Positions 53,940 to 62,392 of a DNA stretch of 64,000 bases are shown here, one piece after another (within the stretch, counting starts at the first letter, position 1; each line of letters begins with the position of its first letter). The stretch is from Labilibacter marinus (GTDB lineage Bacteria; Bacteroidota; Bacteroidia; Bacteroidales; Marinilabiliaceae). Below the pieces are notes generated by a model that searched no databases, was not told where the DNA came from, and worked only from the letters and a program-made list of their open reading frames with translations. A program made the position numbers and the translations under genes. Location: the NCBI RefSeq assembly GCF_001659685.2, contig NZ_LXYE02000049.1:50705-114704 (forward strand). The letters run 5' to 3'.

Positions 53940-54815
53940 TTAAAAATTCAACAGCGTAAGGCCCACAGTAAATGGCGTAACTTCGGGTCCTTTGTTTCGT
54001 TCGTACAGGGTTGAAAAGTTATAGGTTCCGTATAACTTTATAAAGTTAATTCCCATCTGAACCATAACTCCGTATTGGAATGGATTTATATTTATATCCT
54101 TGCGCGATTTGGTTTTTCCACTATCGTAATACACCGTTTTGGTATGCGAACCTAAATTAAAACCACCATAAACTCCTGCCGAGAAAAAGGCATCATGTTT
54201 TGATTTATCGCCAGATTGAACTTCAAACAAAAGAGGGATATTGATATATGAAGCTACAATTTTACTCTTTTTTACAGAATTAGGCTCAGCAGGAACGCCT
54301 ATGGTATTTCCATTCTCATCTTTTTCAATGGTCCAATCGTTGTCGAAGCGATAGTTATAAACTGCCCATCCCATACCAGTTACCAAGCCAATATTGTTTT
54401 TTTGTTGCTGCAAGCCAATGCTGTATTGCAAAAAGTTAATTCCAAAAGTCATCGACTTGCCTGAGTTTAGACTCATCCATGGTTCTTGGTCTAGCTCTAT
54501 ATAATTGTTAAACCCTAATTGAACACCAGCCCAGTGACCTTTAAAATCGTCGCGAGGTACTTTAACAGTTCTTACTTTAGTATCTCCATATGTTTCAATA
54601 AACTCCCAACGCCTTCTACCAATTGTGATTTTAGCAATGGTATCATTCTGTTCGTCTACCTCAATTTTTGCACCAGCAATACCAACAGTGGCTCTGTTGT
54701 TCGTATCATCAATAATAATGATGTCCCTCGTTTTTTCCTTGCTCTTTTCTTGCCCCATTATTCCAGTTGGAATAAGGATGGCACATAAGATGATTAATGT
54801 ATATATTTTTGACAT
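53940..54815 (-). CDS. Outer-membrane beta-barrel protein (PorT family-like)
   Basis: 291 residues with a signal peptide (MSKIYTLIILCAILIPTGIMGQ). After an acidic/beta prefix (IIIIDDTNNRATVGIAGAKIEV) the barrel starts with FKGHWAGVQLGFNNYIELDQ. It contains IGLVTGMGWAVYNYRFD and ends PFTVGLTLLNF. These segments line up with the C-terminal barrel of the WG-repeat protein, so the pair are duplicates. It lies between the anti-sigma-like gene and the WG gene on one strand and is likely part of the sigma regulon. Function beyond barrel is unknown. Confidence 0.82.
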   Translation of the reverse strand: MSKIYTLIILCAILIPTGIMGQEKSKEKTRDIIIIDDTNNRATVGIAGAKIEVDEQNDTIAKITIGRRRWEFIETYGDTKVRTVKVPRDDFKGHWAGVQLGFNNYIELDQEPWMSLNSGKSMTFGINFLQYSIGLQQQKNNIGLVTGMGWAVYNYRFDNDWTIEKDENGNTIGVPAEPNSVKKSKIVASYINIPLLFEVQSGDKSKHDAFFSAGVYGGFNLGSHTKTVYYDSGKTKSRKDININPFQYGVMVQMGINFIKLYGTYNFSTLYERNKGPEVTPFTVGLTLLNF

Positions 54816-54897
54816 GGTTTTCAGTTTTAATATTGTAACGTACCCTAATCTTAAATATGAGACTTCCGGACATCTCTATTGTACGACGCTTTGAGCT

Positions 54898-55941
54898 TTA
54901 ATTTGTTACAGGTTTATTTTTTATTCTTTGTCGGATAGAAATATTTTCTGACTCTAATTGGTAAGCCACCATTTGTCCATCCTGATTTAATACTTTATTC
55001 ATTTTTGTTTCATTGCCCGATAAAAAGTTAATGACCTTAACACTACCAACAATGGCTCTCGAACTTTTGCTTAATCGAGCACTTTCTTGTTCAACTTGCG
55101 ATTGCATAGCTAAATACTCCTGTTCTCTTTCTGCCATGTTGCTAGCAATAATAATAGGCATCATTTCATTTAGCCCAAGTTCGTATGCATTTACCTTAGT
55201 GGTTTCAAAACTTTCTATTCCTAAAGCTTCTATAGGCATATCATTTGATGCTACTATAGTTCTTTGTTCAGTGGAGACAATAGTTTGAACTACTGTTTCC
55301 TGTTTAACAGCTGCTTTAGTATTTATTTTATCTTTTACTTGAATATCTTTATTTGGTGCTTTTTCTGTTTGTGCTTTGGGCATGGTTATTAACGAAGGTG
55401 GGTCATTCACCACAACAGTTTTCATTTGATGCGCCGATTCTTTTAAAAATGGCAAGGTACCTACTGATAATAACATGGCCACCGCTGCTGCAATACTTAT
55501 TCTTTTAAGCTTATTAATGGTGATTATTGGAATAAGTGTTGCTCGTTTTAAATTACCTTTTAACTGATAACGAATATTTTTATTGGCCTTAAGTAAGGTT
55601 TGTGTATAGCTGGTAAATAGATTACTATGTTGCTTGTCTTCTTTTAAATAAGATGCTTTCCAAAGGTTTTCTTCTTCACTTAAGCCCTCTTCAACTTCTT
55701 TTATGGCGATGTAATCAGGGTATCCTAGCCCAATCTCATCGGCTTGGGTTTTAAGCAACTGGTCTTTAATAGTAAAAGTATCTTCGGTTGGATTTAAAAC
55801 CATATTGTCCAGTCCATCCAGCTCTTCTTTAAGAGTTGGATTGTCCTCCAAAAATTGAAGCAGCATGGTCTGGTCAGAATCCGTAAGGTTTCCGTCCAAG
55901 TAATCCATCATCCATATTTCATAGTTTTCTTTCGTTATCAT
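54898..55941 (-). CDS. Membrane-anchored anti-sigma-factor-like protein
   Basis: 347 residues. The N-terminus (ENYEIWMMDYLDGNLTDSDQTMLLQFLEDNP) has the zinc-less anti-sigma pattern common in Bacteroidota. A single membrane helix lies at about 145-167 (ISIAAAVAMLLSVGTLPFL). The periplasmic remainder is low in recognisable motifs (Lys/Thr/Gln-rich linker, then AYELGLNEMMPIIIASNMAE). It starts 3 bp after the sigma factor stop, which is the standard sigma/anti-sigma pairing. Anti-sigma action is inferred from position and architecture. Confidence 0.75.
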   Translation of the reverse strand: MITKENYEIWMMDYLDGNLTDSDQTMLLQFLEDNPTLKEELDGLDNMVLNPTEDTFTIKDQLLKTQADEIGLGYPDYIAIKEVEEGLSEEENLWKASYLKEDKQHSNLFTSYTQTLLKANKNIRYQLKGNLKRATLIPIITINKLKRISIAAAVAMLLSVGTLPFLKESAHQMKTVVVNDPPSLITMPKAQTEKAPNKDIQVKDKINTKAAVKQETVVQTIVSTEQRTIVASNDMPIEALGIESFETTKVNAYELGLNEMMPIIIASNMAEREQEYLAMQSQVEQESARLSKSSRAIVGSVKVINFLSGNETKMNKVLNQDGQMVAYQLESENISIRQRIKNKPVTN

Positions 55942-55944
55942 AAC

Positions 55945-56430
55945 TCAAACTAATACTTCAATTTTACCTATATAATTTTTCAAAAATTGCCTACCTCTAA
56001 AAATGTAAACCTTTACCTGCGATTCTGTTAATCCTGTAATTTCGGATATTTCCTGGTAAGAATAACCTTCGTAATCGCGTAATAGTATCACATTTTTTTG
56101 GTCTGGTGGAAGTCGATCCAATGCCTGGTGCAATACCTCGTTTAAGTCCGAATAGCTTTCGTTTGAATAGTATTTATTTTCATCGGCCTTATCCCATTCT
56201 GCTTTATATTTTTCGCGACGTATAGAATCGATAAGTGTATGATAGGCTGTGGAAAACAGATAACTCTTCACTTTCGCATACGAGATATCCGCATGGTTTT
56301 TCCATACCTTCTCAAAGGTGTCCTGAACAATATCTTTCGCTTTTTCTGTGTCTTTTATATTTTTTAGCACAAAGCGATAAATATTATCAGAATACTGTTC
56401 TACACTATTATTGTATTCCTTTACTGTCAT
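55945..56430 (-). CDS. ECF RNA polymerase sigma factor
   Basis: 161 residues, typical ECF size. Region 2 is visible in NIYRFVLKNIKDTEKAKDIVQDTFEKVWKN and region 4 in RLPPDQKNVILLRDYEGYSY followed by QEISEITGLTESQVKVYIFRGRQ. It heads a - strand cluster: sigma, anti-sigma-like, outer-membrane barrel, WG-barrel. It probably drives that cluster in response to an envelope signal, as is common for Bacteroidota ECF units. Confidence 0.93.
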   Translation of the reverse strand: MTVKEYNNSVEQYSDNIYRFVLKNIKDTEKAKDIVQDTFEKVWKNHADISYAKVKSYLFSTAYHTLIDSIRREKYKAEWDKADENKYYSNESYSDLNEVLHQALDRLPPDQKNVILLRDYEGYSYQEISEITGLTESQVKVYIFRGRQFLKNYIGKIEVLV

Positions 56431-56623
56431 CCAGATTAGCAGTGGGTTTATGTTAAGATGATTAGAATAATTTAAAATAGTTTATTATTCTGTCATCTGT
56501 AGGTGTGACGCCCAAGTTAAGGTAAAGTTACAGGAGAAATGAAAAAAAATATAAGGATTTAGTAATATAGCGAGGTGTGTGCTTATAATGTGCTGATTGT
56601 GATGTGATATTGCAAAGTATTCT

Positions 56624-57109
56624 TTAAATAAATCGTTCATCTGATTTAGTCTCACTCACGGCATTTTGATGTTTATCATCCAACCAACCAGAAACTGCTT
56701 GAAGACGATTGTCAGATTGTCGGAAGAAAGGTTTAATATCCAAAAGAGGCGTTTCATTGAGCATATCTACTTCTTCAATAAATAGTTTATTGCCTTCAAC
56801 TTTAGTCAGTTTAACTGTAGACAAACCTATGGGATTTGGCCGTTTAGGGGAACGGGTAGCAAATATACCGTGTGCTTTATCATCCATAAAAGGAACTACA
56901 CTGAGTTGATGTTCTTCTACTTTATTTAAGTGGTAAATAAGCGTTAAGTGAGAGAATCCTTCTATATCCTTAAGCCCTTCAGTAAACTCTTCCTTTAATA
57001 GAATATATCCTTTGGTTTGTGCAGCGCCTGAGGGCTGAATAGGCATATTTTCCAATGAAGCATGTGGTGTGTAAATAGTGCCTATGGCTTGAAAGGTGAT
57101 ATCGTTCAT
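56624..57109 (-). CDS. trmO: tRNA (N6-threonylcarbamoyladenosine37-N6)-methyltransferase, TrmO/TsaA family
   Basis: 161 residues, the length of short TrmO proteins. The family core is plain: AIGTIYTPH, GFSHLTLIYHL, FATRSPKRPNPIGLSTVKL and LLDIKPFF. TrmO uses S-adenosylmethionine to methylate t6A37 in tRNA-Thr. The longer C-terminal domain of E. coli TrmO is absent, as in many Bacteroidota and archaeal members. It is downstream of pyrH on the same strand, 79 bp apart. Confidence 0.92.
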   Translation of the reverse strand: MNDITFQAIGTIYTPHASLENMPIQPSGAAQTKGYILLKEEFTEGLKDIEGFSHLTLIYHLNKVEEHQLSVVPFMDDKAHGIFATRSPKRPNPIGLSTVKLTKVEGNKLFIEEVDMLNETPLLDIKPFFRQSDNRLQAVSGWLDDKHQNAVSETKSDERFI

Positions 57110-57188
57110 AAGGTGAGGTTTAATTTAGTTACTCATTAGGTGAATATAAACATCACGTAAATATTCACCCAGTGAGTTTAAAAAGTAT

Positions 57189-57893
57189 CTAGTTTTTAAC
57201 TAATGTTCCAATTTTTTCTCCTTTAACCACTTTAATTAAGTTTCCAGGAGTATCCATATCAAAAACAACAATCGATAAATCATTTTCCTTACACATAGTT
57301 GTTGCGGTAAGGTCCATAATTTTTAAACCTTTGTTATAAATTTCGTCAAAAGTTATTTCATCAAACTTAGTTGCAGTTGGGTCTTTTTCAGGGTCAGCAG
57401 TATAAATACCATCTACACGTGTTCCTTTTAGCATTACATCAGCTTTAATTTCAATTCCGCGTAAAGAAGAGCCTGTATCTGTTGTAAAATAAGGATTTCC
57501 TGTACCAGCAGAAAGGATAACCACTTCGCCATTTTCTAAAGCTTCAATAGCTTTGGGTTGAGAATAAAATTCGCCTACAGGCTCCATTTTAATGGCAGTT
57601 AATACACGTGCTTTAACGCCGTTGTTGTTTAACGATGATTTTAATGCCAGGCTATTAATTACAGTAGCAAGCATTCCCATTTGGTCACCTTGATATCTAT
57701 CGAAACCTTTAGCAGCACCGCTAAGTCCTCTAAAAATGTTTCCACCACCAATTACGATACCTACCTGAACACCCAACTCAGAAATCTCTTTAATTTGTTG
57801 TGCATACTCTTCAAGTCGGTTATTATCGATACCATAGTTTTGGTCACCCATTAATGACTCACCGCTTAGTTTAAGTAATATTCTTTTGTACAT
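57189..57893 (-). CDS. pyrH: Uridylate kinase (UMP kinase)
   Basis: 234 residues. Amino-acid-kinase fold with YKRILLKLSGESLMGD, the glycine-rich IGGGNIFRGLSG, the allosteric/UMP region GDQMGMLATVINSLALKSSL and TGNPYFTTDTGSSLR. It phosphorylates UMP to UDP as a hexamer in pyrimidine synthesis. The Bacteroidota neighbours frr and tsf are not beside it here. A promoter-like sequence precedes it. Confidence 0.97.
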   Translation of the reverse strand: MYKRILLKLSGESLMGDQNYGIDNNRLEEYAQQIKEISELGVQVGIVIGGGNIFRGLSGAAKGFDRYQGDQMGMLATVINSLALKSSLNNNGVKARVLTAIKMEPVGEFYSQPKAIEALENGEVVILSAGTGNPYFTTDTGSSLRGIEIKADVMLKGTRVDGIYTADPEKDPTATKFDEITFDEIYNKGLKIMDLTATTMCKENDLSIVVFDMDTPGNLIKVVKGEKIGTLVKN

Positions 57894-57921
57894 GATATTT
57901 AGTCTTGATTAATTTCTGACC

Positions 57922-57955
57922 CAAAGCTAAGTAAAAAGGAGAATTGAATAGCAAT
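57922..57955 (-). promoter_or_regulatory. Promoter of pyrH
   Basis: On the - strand, TAGCTTTG (complement of 57922-57929) matches the -7 consensus TAnnTTTG. ATTG (complement of 57952-57955) lies 22 bases upstream as a weak -33. Transcription would start roughly 25 bases before the ATG. Confidence 0.5.
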
Positions 57956-58077
57956 GGTTTTGATAAAAGTATTTCCGTTATAGTATAAGCAGGTTTATTA
58001 TGAAGTTTAAGCAATTCAAAACTGTTATTACAATTTGATTGTTTTGATTTTATACATTTATATAAAAATATAAAGTT

Positions 58078-58746
58078 ATGAGTGCGAAAACGGCCATTAT
58101 CATTGGAGCTACAGGATTAACGGGGAGTATATTGTTAGAACGACTGATAGCCGATGACAGTTATAGTACTATTAAGTTATTTTCTAGAAAACCGTGTCAT
58201 CAGAAATCATCTAAAATAAAAGAGTTTTTAGGTGATATTATTAATCTAGAGGAGTTTAAGGGCGAGTTTACTGGAGATGAGGTATTCTGCTGTATTGGAA
58301 CTACTGCAGCTAAAACCAAGGATAAATATGTTTACGAAAGGATTGACGTGGGTATTCCTTCTAAAGCTGCTAAACTTGCAAAGGAGAATCAAATTTCAAC
58401 CTTTATAGTGATTTCTGCTTTAGGAGCAGATGTTAATAGCAAGGTATTCTACAATAGGATTAAAGGTAAAATGGAAGAGTCGGTCTTAAGTCAGGAGATG
58501 AACAGCACCTATATTTTGCGACCATCCTTAATCTTGGGTAATAGAAATGAGCGAAGAATAGGAGAGCGTTTGGCTACTGTGTTTATGGCCATTTTACAAC
58601 CTATTTTAATTGGTAAAATTAAAAAATATAGAGGCATAGAAGCAACATCTATTGCTATTTGTATGCACAAGCTAACGCAATTAAACCGAGCATCAGGAAT
58701 TGTAGAATCAGATGAGATTCAAGCTATAAGTGAAGAAGCTGTTTAA
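58078..58746 (+). CDS. NAD(P)H-binding oxidoreductase-like protein (TIP30/HTATIP2-like SDR)
   Basis: 222 residues. The Rossmann start is AIIIGATGLTGSILLERLI. FCCIGTTAAKTKDKYVYERID and FIVISALGADVNSKVFYNRIKG carry the atypical SDR active-site region, with Ser and YxxxK. YILRPSLILGNRNERR is also diagnostic for this atypical SDR group. The substrate is unknown. It is a single gene facing the TauE gene. Confidence 0.85.
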   Translation: MSAKTAIIIGATGLTGSILLERLIADDSYSTIKLFSRKPCHQKSSKIKEFLGDIINLEEFKGEFTGDEVFCCIGTTAAKTKDKYVYERIDVGIPSKAAKLAKENQISTFIVISALGADVNSKVFYNRIKGKMEESVLSQEMNSTYILRPSLILGNRNERRIGERLATVFMAILQPILIGKIKKYRGIEATSIAICMHKLTQLNRASGIVESDEIQAISEEAV

Positions 58747-58783
58747 AGGATGTCTTAAACGAAAAGGTTTGAGTTTACAAACA

Positions 58784-59548
58784 CTATTTAAAGAAGAGTA
58801 GTATAGCAGAAAGACCAATAACAAGCATCACAAAAATTCGATATGCCTTTTCTGGAATGAACTTAACTATGTATTTACCGATAAAGGCTCCAATGATCAA
58901 AATAGGTAGAAAAATGAAGTTAAGCTGAATACTTTCTAGTGTTATCGATTTCCAATAAAATACATGAATGGGTATTTTAAGGAAGTTTAAAATCAAATAG
59001 AAAATAGCACCTGTTCCAATAAAAACGTTTTTTGGCAAACGCATACTCATCAGGTATAAATTGAAAATTGGTCCTGCTGCATTTCCTATCATAGTAGCGA
59101 AACCTCCAGAAAGGCCCAAGGAAACAGAAAACCACTTTTTATCTGTAAACGAATTTTTACCACCAGTCATATCTTTATATATAATAATGGCTAGGCAGAT
59201 TAATATAGATATGGCTATGGTAATTCTAAATTGCGTATCACTTACGTATTTTCCTATAAATGTTGCGATGATAACGCCTACTATGGCAAACGGAAATAAA
59301 CGTTTTATGTACTTCCATTCTGCGTTTCTTCGGTAATAAATAACTGCAAAAATATCTCCAAATATAAGAAAGGGTAAAAGGAGTCCGACAGAAGCCATCC
59401 CACCATATAAATGCGCTAAAATGGGGATGTTAATCATCGCAAAACCTTTAAGTCCACTTTTGCTCATTCCAGCCACTAATGCACAAATTCCTGTAATAGT
59501 CCATGTTTGCCAGTCGGTACTTAATGGATTTAGGATAGATTCTATCAT
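58784..59548 (-). CDS. TauE/SafE-family membrane permease
   Basis: 254 residues with about eight membrane helices. The two-repeat TauE/SafE pattern is visible: ICALVAGMSKSGLKGFAMI in the first and SLGLSGGFATMIGNAAGPIF in the second. Family members export sulphite, sulphoacetate or other organosulphur anions; the actual substrate is not known. It is convergent with the SDR gene, 37 bp between stops. Confidence 0.9.
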   Translation of the reverse strand: MIESILNPLSTDWQTWTITGICALVAGMSKSGLKGFAMINIPILAHLYGGMASVGLLLPFLIFGDIFAVIYYRRNAEWKYIKRLFPFAIVGVIIATFIGKYVSDTQFRITIAISILICLAIIIYKDMTGGKNSFTDKKWFSVSLGLSGGFATMIGNAAGPIFNLYLMSMRLPKNVFIGTGAIFYLILNFLKIPIHVFYWKSITLESIQLNFIFLPILIIGAFIGKYIVKFIPEKAYRIFVMLVIGLSAILLFFK

Positions 59549-59859
59549 AGGACAAAGGAAAGCAATAATTCATTAAATCAATTCATTACAACAGAAAAGA
59601 ACACTTTTTTTATTGCCATTGGTTTTGTAAATGATTATATTACTAACACTTGGAGAATAGTAACCTTGTTTCTCGAGGTTTCTGATATTAGTATTTCGCT
59701 AGTTTTTGGTCATTCGTCATTAGTTGTGCTTATTACTTTACGCATTTTTTAAAGACGTACAATATACTTCACTGTCATATGATTTGACGATTAAAAATCA
59801 TTAGCAAAGTGTTATTTGGAATCTAATTTATAGTTAATTATCAAACTAAATTTTAAGCT
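59549..59859. other. 311-bp divergent intergenic region
   Basis: A/T-rich sequence between divergent genes. I see no repeat, RNA gene or small ORF that I can support here. Confidence 0.4.
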
Positions 59860-60579
59860 ATGAAAACACTATTGCTGTTTAGTATTGGAATTTTTTTATT
59901 GGCTTGTAACCAAGAAAAAAATGTAAAAGTAACAGAACCTCGTCAGTTTGAAGATTGGGTTGAACTTGTTATTCCTAATGTTGGAGAAACATATGGCATT
60001 GCTGGAGATATTGATGATACGCTTTTAGTTTCCACCGATAAAGGTGTATATATAACCGCTGATAAAGGCAAAACATGGACGCTTTCCAAAGAATTACTCG
60101 AAAATGTACTTGATATAGCAGAACATGAGGATACCGTTTTTTTATTAACGGGATATAGCGTACAAAATTACATGGGGCCGTTAACTATAAAAAATACAGA
60201 TTACGCTACTTACTGTTATGATTTTTCTACAGATTACGGAAAAACATGGCATAAAGATCCTGAGTCATTCTGTCGTTTATCTAGCCCCATAGGAATTGCA
60301 AATTCAACAAGCGGTTCGGTTTGTAGATTGCATCATTATAGTCCGACAGACTCCCCTGAAATAGAATCAACTTTTTCTAATGTTGAGCTGTATATGAATT
60401 CAACCTGGAAGAATCTTAATTTTCCGCTGAAATACAATTTAAATAACATTCATATCGATAAAATGAATAGGTTATACATCTCAGCCAATACATGGAGTTA
60501 TATGCAGGATTTAAACATCAAAGAGTTTACTTCTCAAGTTCCAGGATTAGTTTATATGTATAAGCATAGGCTTCCGTAG
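59860..60579 (+). CDS. Lipoprotein with Asp-box (sialidase/YCF48-like) motifs
   Basis: 239 residues. The lipoprotein signal is MKTLLLFSIGIFLLAC. Two Asp-box-like motifs, TADKGKTW (about 65-72) and STDYGKTW (about 127-134), are the hallmark of sialidase-type or YCF48-type propeller blades. The protein is too short for a complete six- or seven-bladed propeller, so it may be a truncated or incomplete propeller, or may form blades with a partner. Last gene before the tRNA-linked integrated element. Function unknown. Confidence 0.75.
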   Translation: MKTLLLFSIGIFLLACNQEKNVKVTEPRQFEDWVELVIPNVGETYGIAGDIDDTLLVSTDKGVYITADKGKTWTLSKELLENVLDIAEHEDTVFLLTGYSVQNYMGPLTIKNTDYATYCYDFSTDYGKTWHKDPESFCRLSSPIGIANSTSGSVCRLHHYSPTDSPEIESTFSNVELYMNSTWKNLNFPLKYNLNNIHIDKMNRLYISANTWSYMQDLNIKEFTSQVPGLVYMYKHRLP

Positions 60580-60617
60580 AGGAATAAAGTAGGTGTAAGT
60601 ATTCGTCATTTAAAACC

Positions 60618-60648
60618 TTTGTAAATATTGGATTAAAAATTATATTTG
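60618..60648 (+). promoter_or_regulatory. Promoter of tRNA-Arg
   Basis: TTTG (60618-60621) and TATATTTG (60641-60648) are 19 bases apart, an exact fit to the Bacteroidota -33/-7 consensus. The tRNA begins 17 bases after the -7 box. Confidence 0.75.
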
Positions 60649-60664
60649 CACCACCTTGAAAGGA

Positions 60665-60736
60665 GGCCCCATAGTTCAAGGGATAGAACAAGTGTTTCCT
60701 AAACACTAGATACAGGTTCGAGTCCTGTTGGGGCTA
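60665..60736 (+). tRNA. tRNA-Arg (anticodon CCT)
   Basis: 72 bases folding into a full cloverleaf. The acceptor stem is GGCCCCA/TGGGGCT with one G-T pair. The D stem is GTTC/GAAC, the anticodon stem AGTGT/ACACT with loop TTCCTAA, and the T stem ACAGG/CCTGT with loop TTCGAGT. The discriminator is A and CCA is not encoded. The anticodon CCT reads AGG. Its 3' half is the likely integration site of the neighbouring element. Confidence 0.95.
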
Positions 60737-60760
60737 CATAATCGCATTATGAAAGACATC

Positions 60761-60796
60761 AAAAGCCCGTAAATCGTACGATTTACGGGCTTTTTT
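60761..60796 (+). terminator. Rho-independent terminator after tRNA-Arg
   Basis: AAAAGCCCGTAAATCG pairs perfectly with CGATTTACGGGCTTTT around a 2-base TA loop, followed by more Ts. It ends the tRNA transcript. Being symmetric with A and T flanks, it could also work on the - strand. Confidence 0.92.
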
Positions 60797-60808
60797 GTTT
60801 TTTATCAG

Positions 60809-60834
60809 TTCAATATAAACCAATATATATTGAA
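60809..60834. repeat. 9-bp inverted repeat near attL
   Basis: TTCAATATA (60809-60817) and TATATTGAA (60826-60834) pair perfectly around 8 bases. CAGT (60806-60809) and ACTG, just past 60837, extend the dyad loosely. It lies between the tRNA terminator and the next inverted repeat. Confidence 0.5.
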
Positions 60835-60838
60835 TGTA

Positions 60839-60887
60839 CTGGTGAGTAATCAGTGAGTCAAATATTTTTTCTAAATTTACTCACCAG
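60839..60887. repeat. 11-bp inverted repeat near attL with a third half-site
   Basis: CTGGTGAGTAA (60839-60849) and TTACTCACCAG (60877-60887) pair perfectly across 27 bases. Inside is a partial direct copy, CAGTGAGTCA (60851-60860). Three related half-sites next to an att site are what is expected of integrase or excisionase arm-type sites. Confidence 0.6.
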
Positions 60888-61041
60888 CATCTCTGTATTT
60901 ATCTGTAAAATAGAATTATACAAAGGAAAAAATACTGAAAGGAAACATCGTTTTTGATTGATATTGATAGAATTTGTGGCCAATTCTCTTGCCGCCATAC
61001 AAGGGAAATGATGCATTTACAAACAATCAAAAACAAAAAAC

Positions 61042-62301
61042 ATGTCAACAACCAATTCATTTGTAATATCATTTATTACACGATCGAGTAAAGTAAGGAC
61101 TTCACAATCAACTGTGTATTGTAGAATTAGCGTGGAGGGAAGAAGAACCGAGTTTGCCTTAGTTAAAAGCATTCCTACAAATTCCTGGAATGCAGCAAAG
61201 GAGAAAATAAACTCAAGCTATCCCGATTTTCGAAAATCCAATACTTATTTAGAGCATGTTCGTGCCCGATTAACCGAAATTAATCGCGAGAGAATACTAA
61301 ATAGAGAGTTGATAACTCCACACATTATTAAGAACATATTCTTTGGGAAATCCGATGATAACAAAACCTTATCCTACCTGGTTGAATACCATTGGAACAC
61401 TCAACAAAATGTACTAACGGATCGTACATTCGCCCAATACAAAACGCTCAATAATTACTTAAAACTATTCCTTACCAACATTAAGAAAGTCGATGATATT
61501 TACCTAAATAGAATTGACTATGCATTTGTAACTGAATTTGAGGCATTTCTTAGGGCTCATGAACCAACCGACCATCAACGGAAAATGGCAAATAATACGG
61601 TCATGAAACACCTAACGAAATTTAAGAAACTGATAAACCTAGCATTCAAGCTTGAGTGGATTAAAAAGAACCCATTTAATCAATACACTATTTCATATAC
61701 AAAGGTTGATCGAGGTTTCTTAACGAAACAAGAATTACAAACCATACAAGAAAAATCATTTAAACTAGAGCGTTTAAATCTAGTGAAGGATCTATTTATA
61801 TTCGCATGTTATTCAGGCCTTTCCTATATTGATTTACAACAATTAACCCTTGATAGTATTATCATAGGTATCGATGGTGAATTATGGATAAAAGATAGAA
61901 GGCAGAAAACAGATTCGAGCATTAGTATACCAATACTACCACAAGCATCTGCCATACTTGATAAGTACAAAAATCACCCAAGATCTTTACATAACAACTC
62001 CATATTTCCACCGATATCAAACCAAAAGATTAATAGCTATTTAAAAGAGATTGCGGATTTCTGTGGGATAAAAAAGAATGTAACATTTCATTTAGCCAGA
62101 CATACTTTTGCAACTACAGTAACACTGGCCAATGGTGTTCCAATTGAAACCGTGAGTAAACTTCTAGGGCACTTAAAATTATCAACTACACAAATTTATG
62201 CTCGTGTACTGCAGAATAAAATTAGTGACGATATGAATATGCTCAGGAGTAAATTAGAAGGAGTTTCTAATGCTTTGGATAGTAAACGAAAAATCAACTA
62301 A
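61042..62301 (+). CDS. int: Tyrosine-type site-specific integrase, CTnDOT-like
   Basis: 419 residues. An arm-binding N-terminal domain (about 8-95) and a core-binding SAM-like domain (about 105-215) precede the catalytic domain. Catalytic residues seen are H350 and R353 in HLARH, the LGH histidine, and nucleophile Y386 in TQIYARV. The Arg-I position is Ser261 (YSGLSYIDLQQL) instead of Arg. As I recall, IntDOT of CTnDOT likewise has Ser (S259) here. It reads away from the tRNA-Arg gene 300 bp upstream and would catalyse integration into the tRNA 3' end. Confidence 0.93.
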   Translation: MSTTNSFVISFITRSSKVRTSQSTVYCRISVEGRRTEFALVKSIPTNSWNAAKEKINSSYPDFRKSNTYLEHVRARLTEINRERILNRELITPHIIKNIFFGKSDDNKTLSYLVEYHWNTQQNVLTDRTFAQYKTLNNYLKLFLTNIKKVDDIYLNRIDYAFVTEFEAFLRAHEPTDHQRKMANNTVMKHLTKFKKLINLAFKLEWIKKNPFNQYTISYTKVDRGFLTKQELQTIQEKSFKLERLNLVKDLFIFACYSGLSYIDLQQLTLDSIIIGIDGELWIKDRRQKTDSSISIPILPQASAILDKYKNHPRSLHNNSIFPPISNQKINSYLKEIADFCGIKKNVTFHLARHTFATTVTLANGVPIETVSKLLGHLKLSTTQIYARVLQNKISDDMNMLRSKLEGVSNALDSKRKIN

Positions 62302-62392
62302 ATAAGACAATTATTGGAAAAATGCATAGGCTTGATTTCGTGGTATTGTTTTTGATTATATTCAACAGCTAATAAACTACATAACCAAGTCT

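Larger units (their letters stand above)
60737..61041. other. 305-bp tRNA-integrase spacer with nested inverted repeats
   Basis: Besides the terminator, this gap holds two inverted repeats (60809-60834 and 60839-60887), listed separately. They are candidate recombinase or excisionase arm sites. The last 150 bases before the integrase ATG show nothing I can name. Confidence 0.5.
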
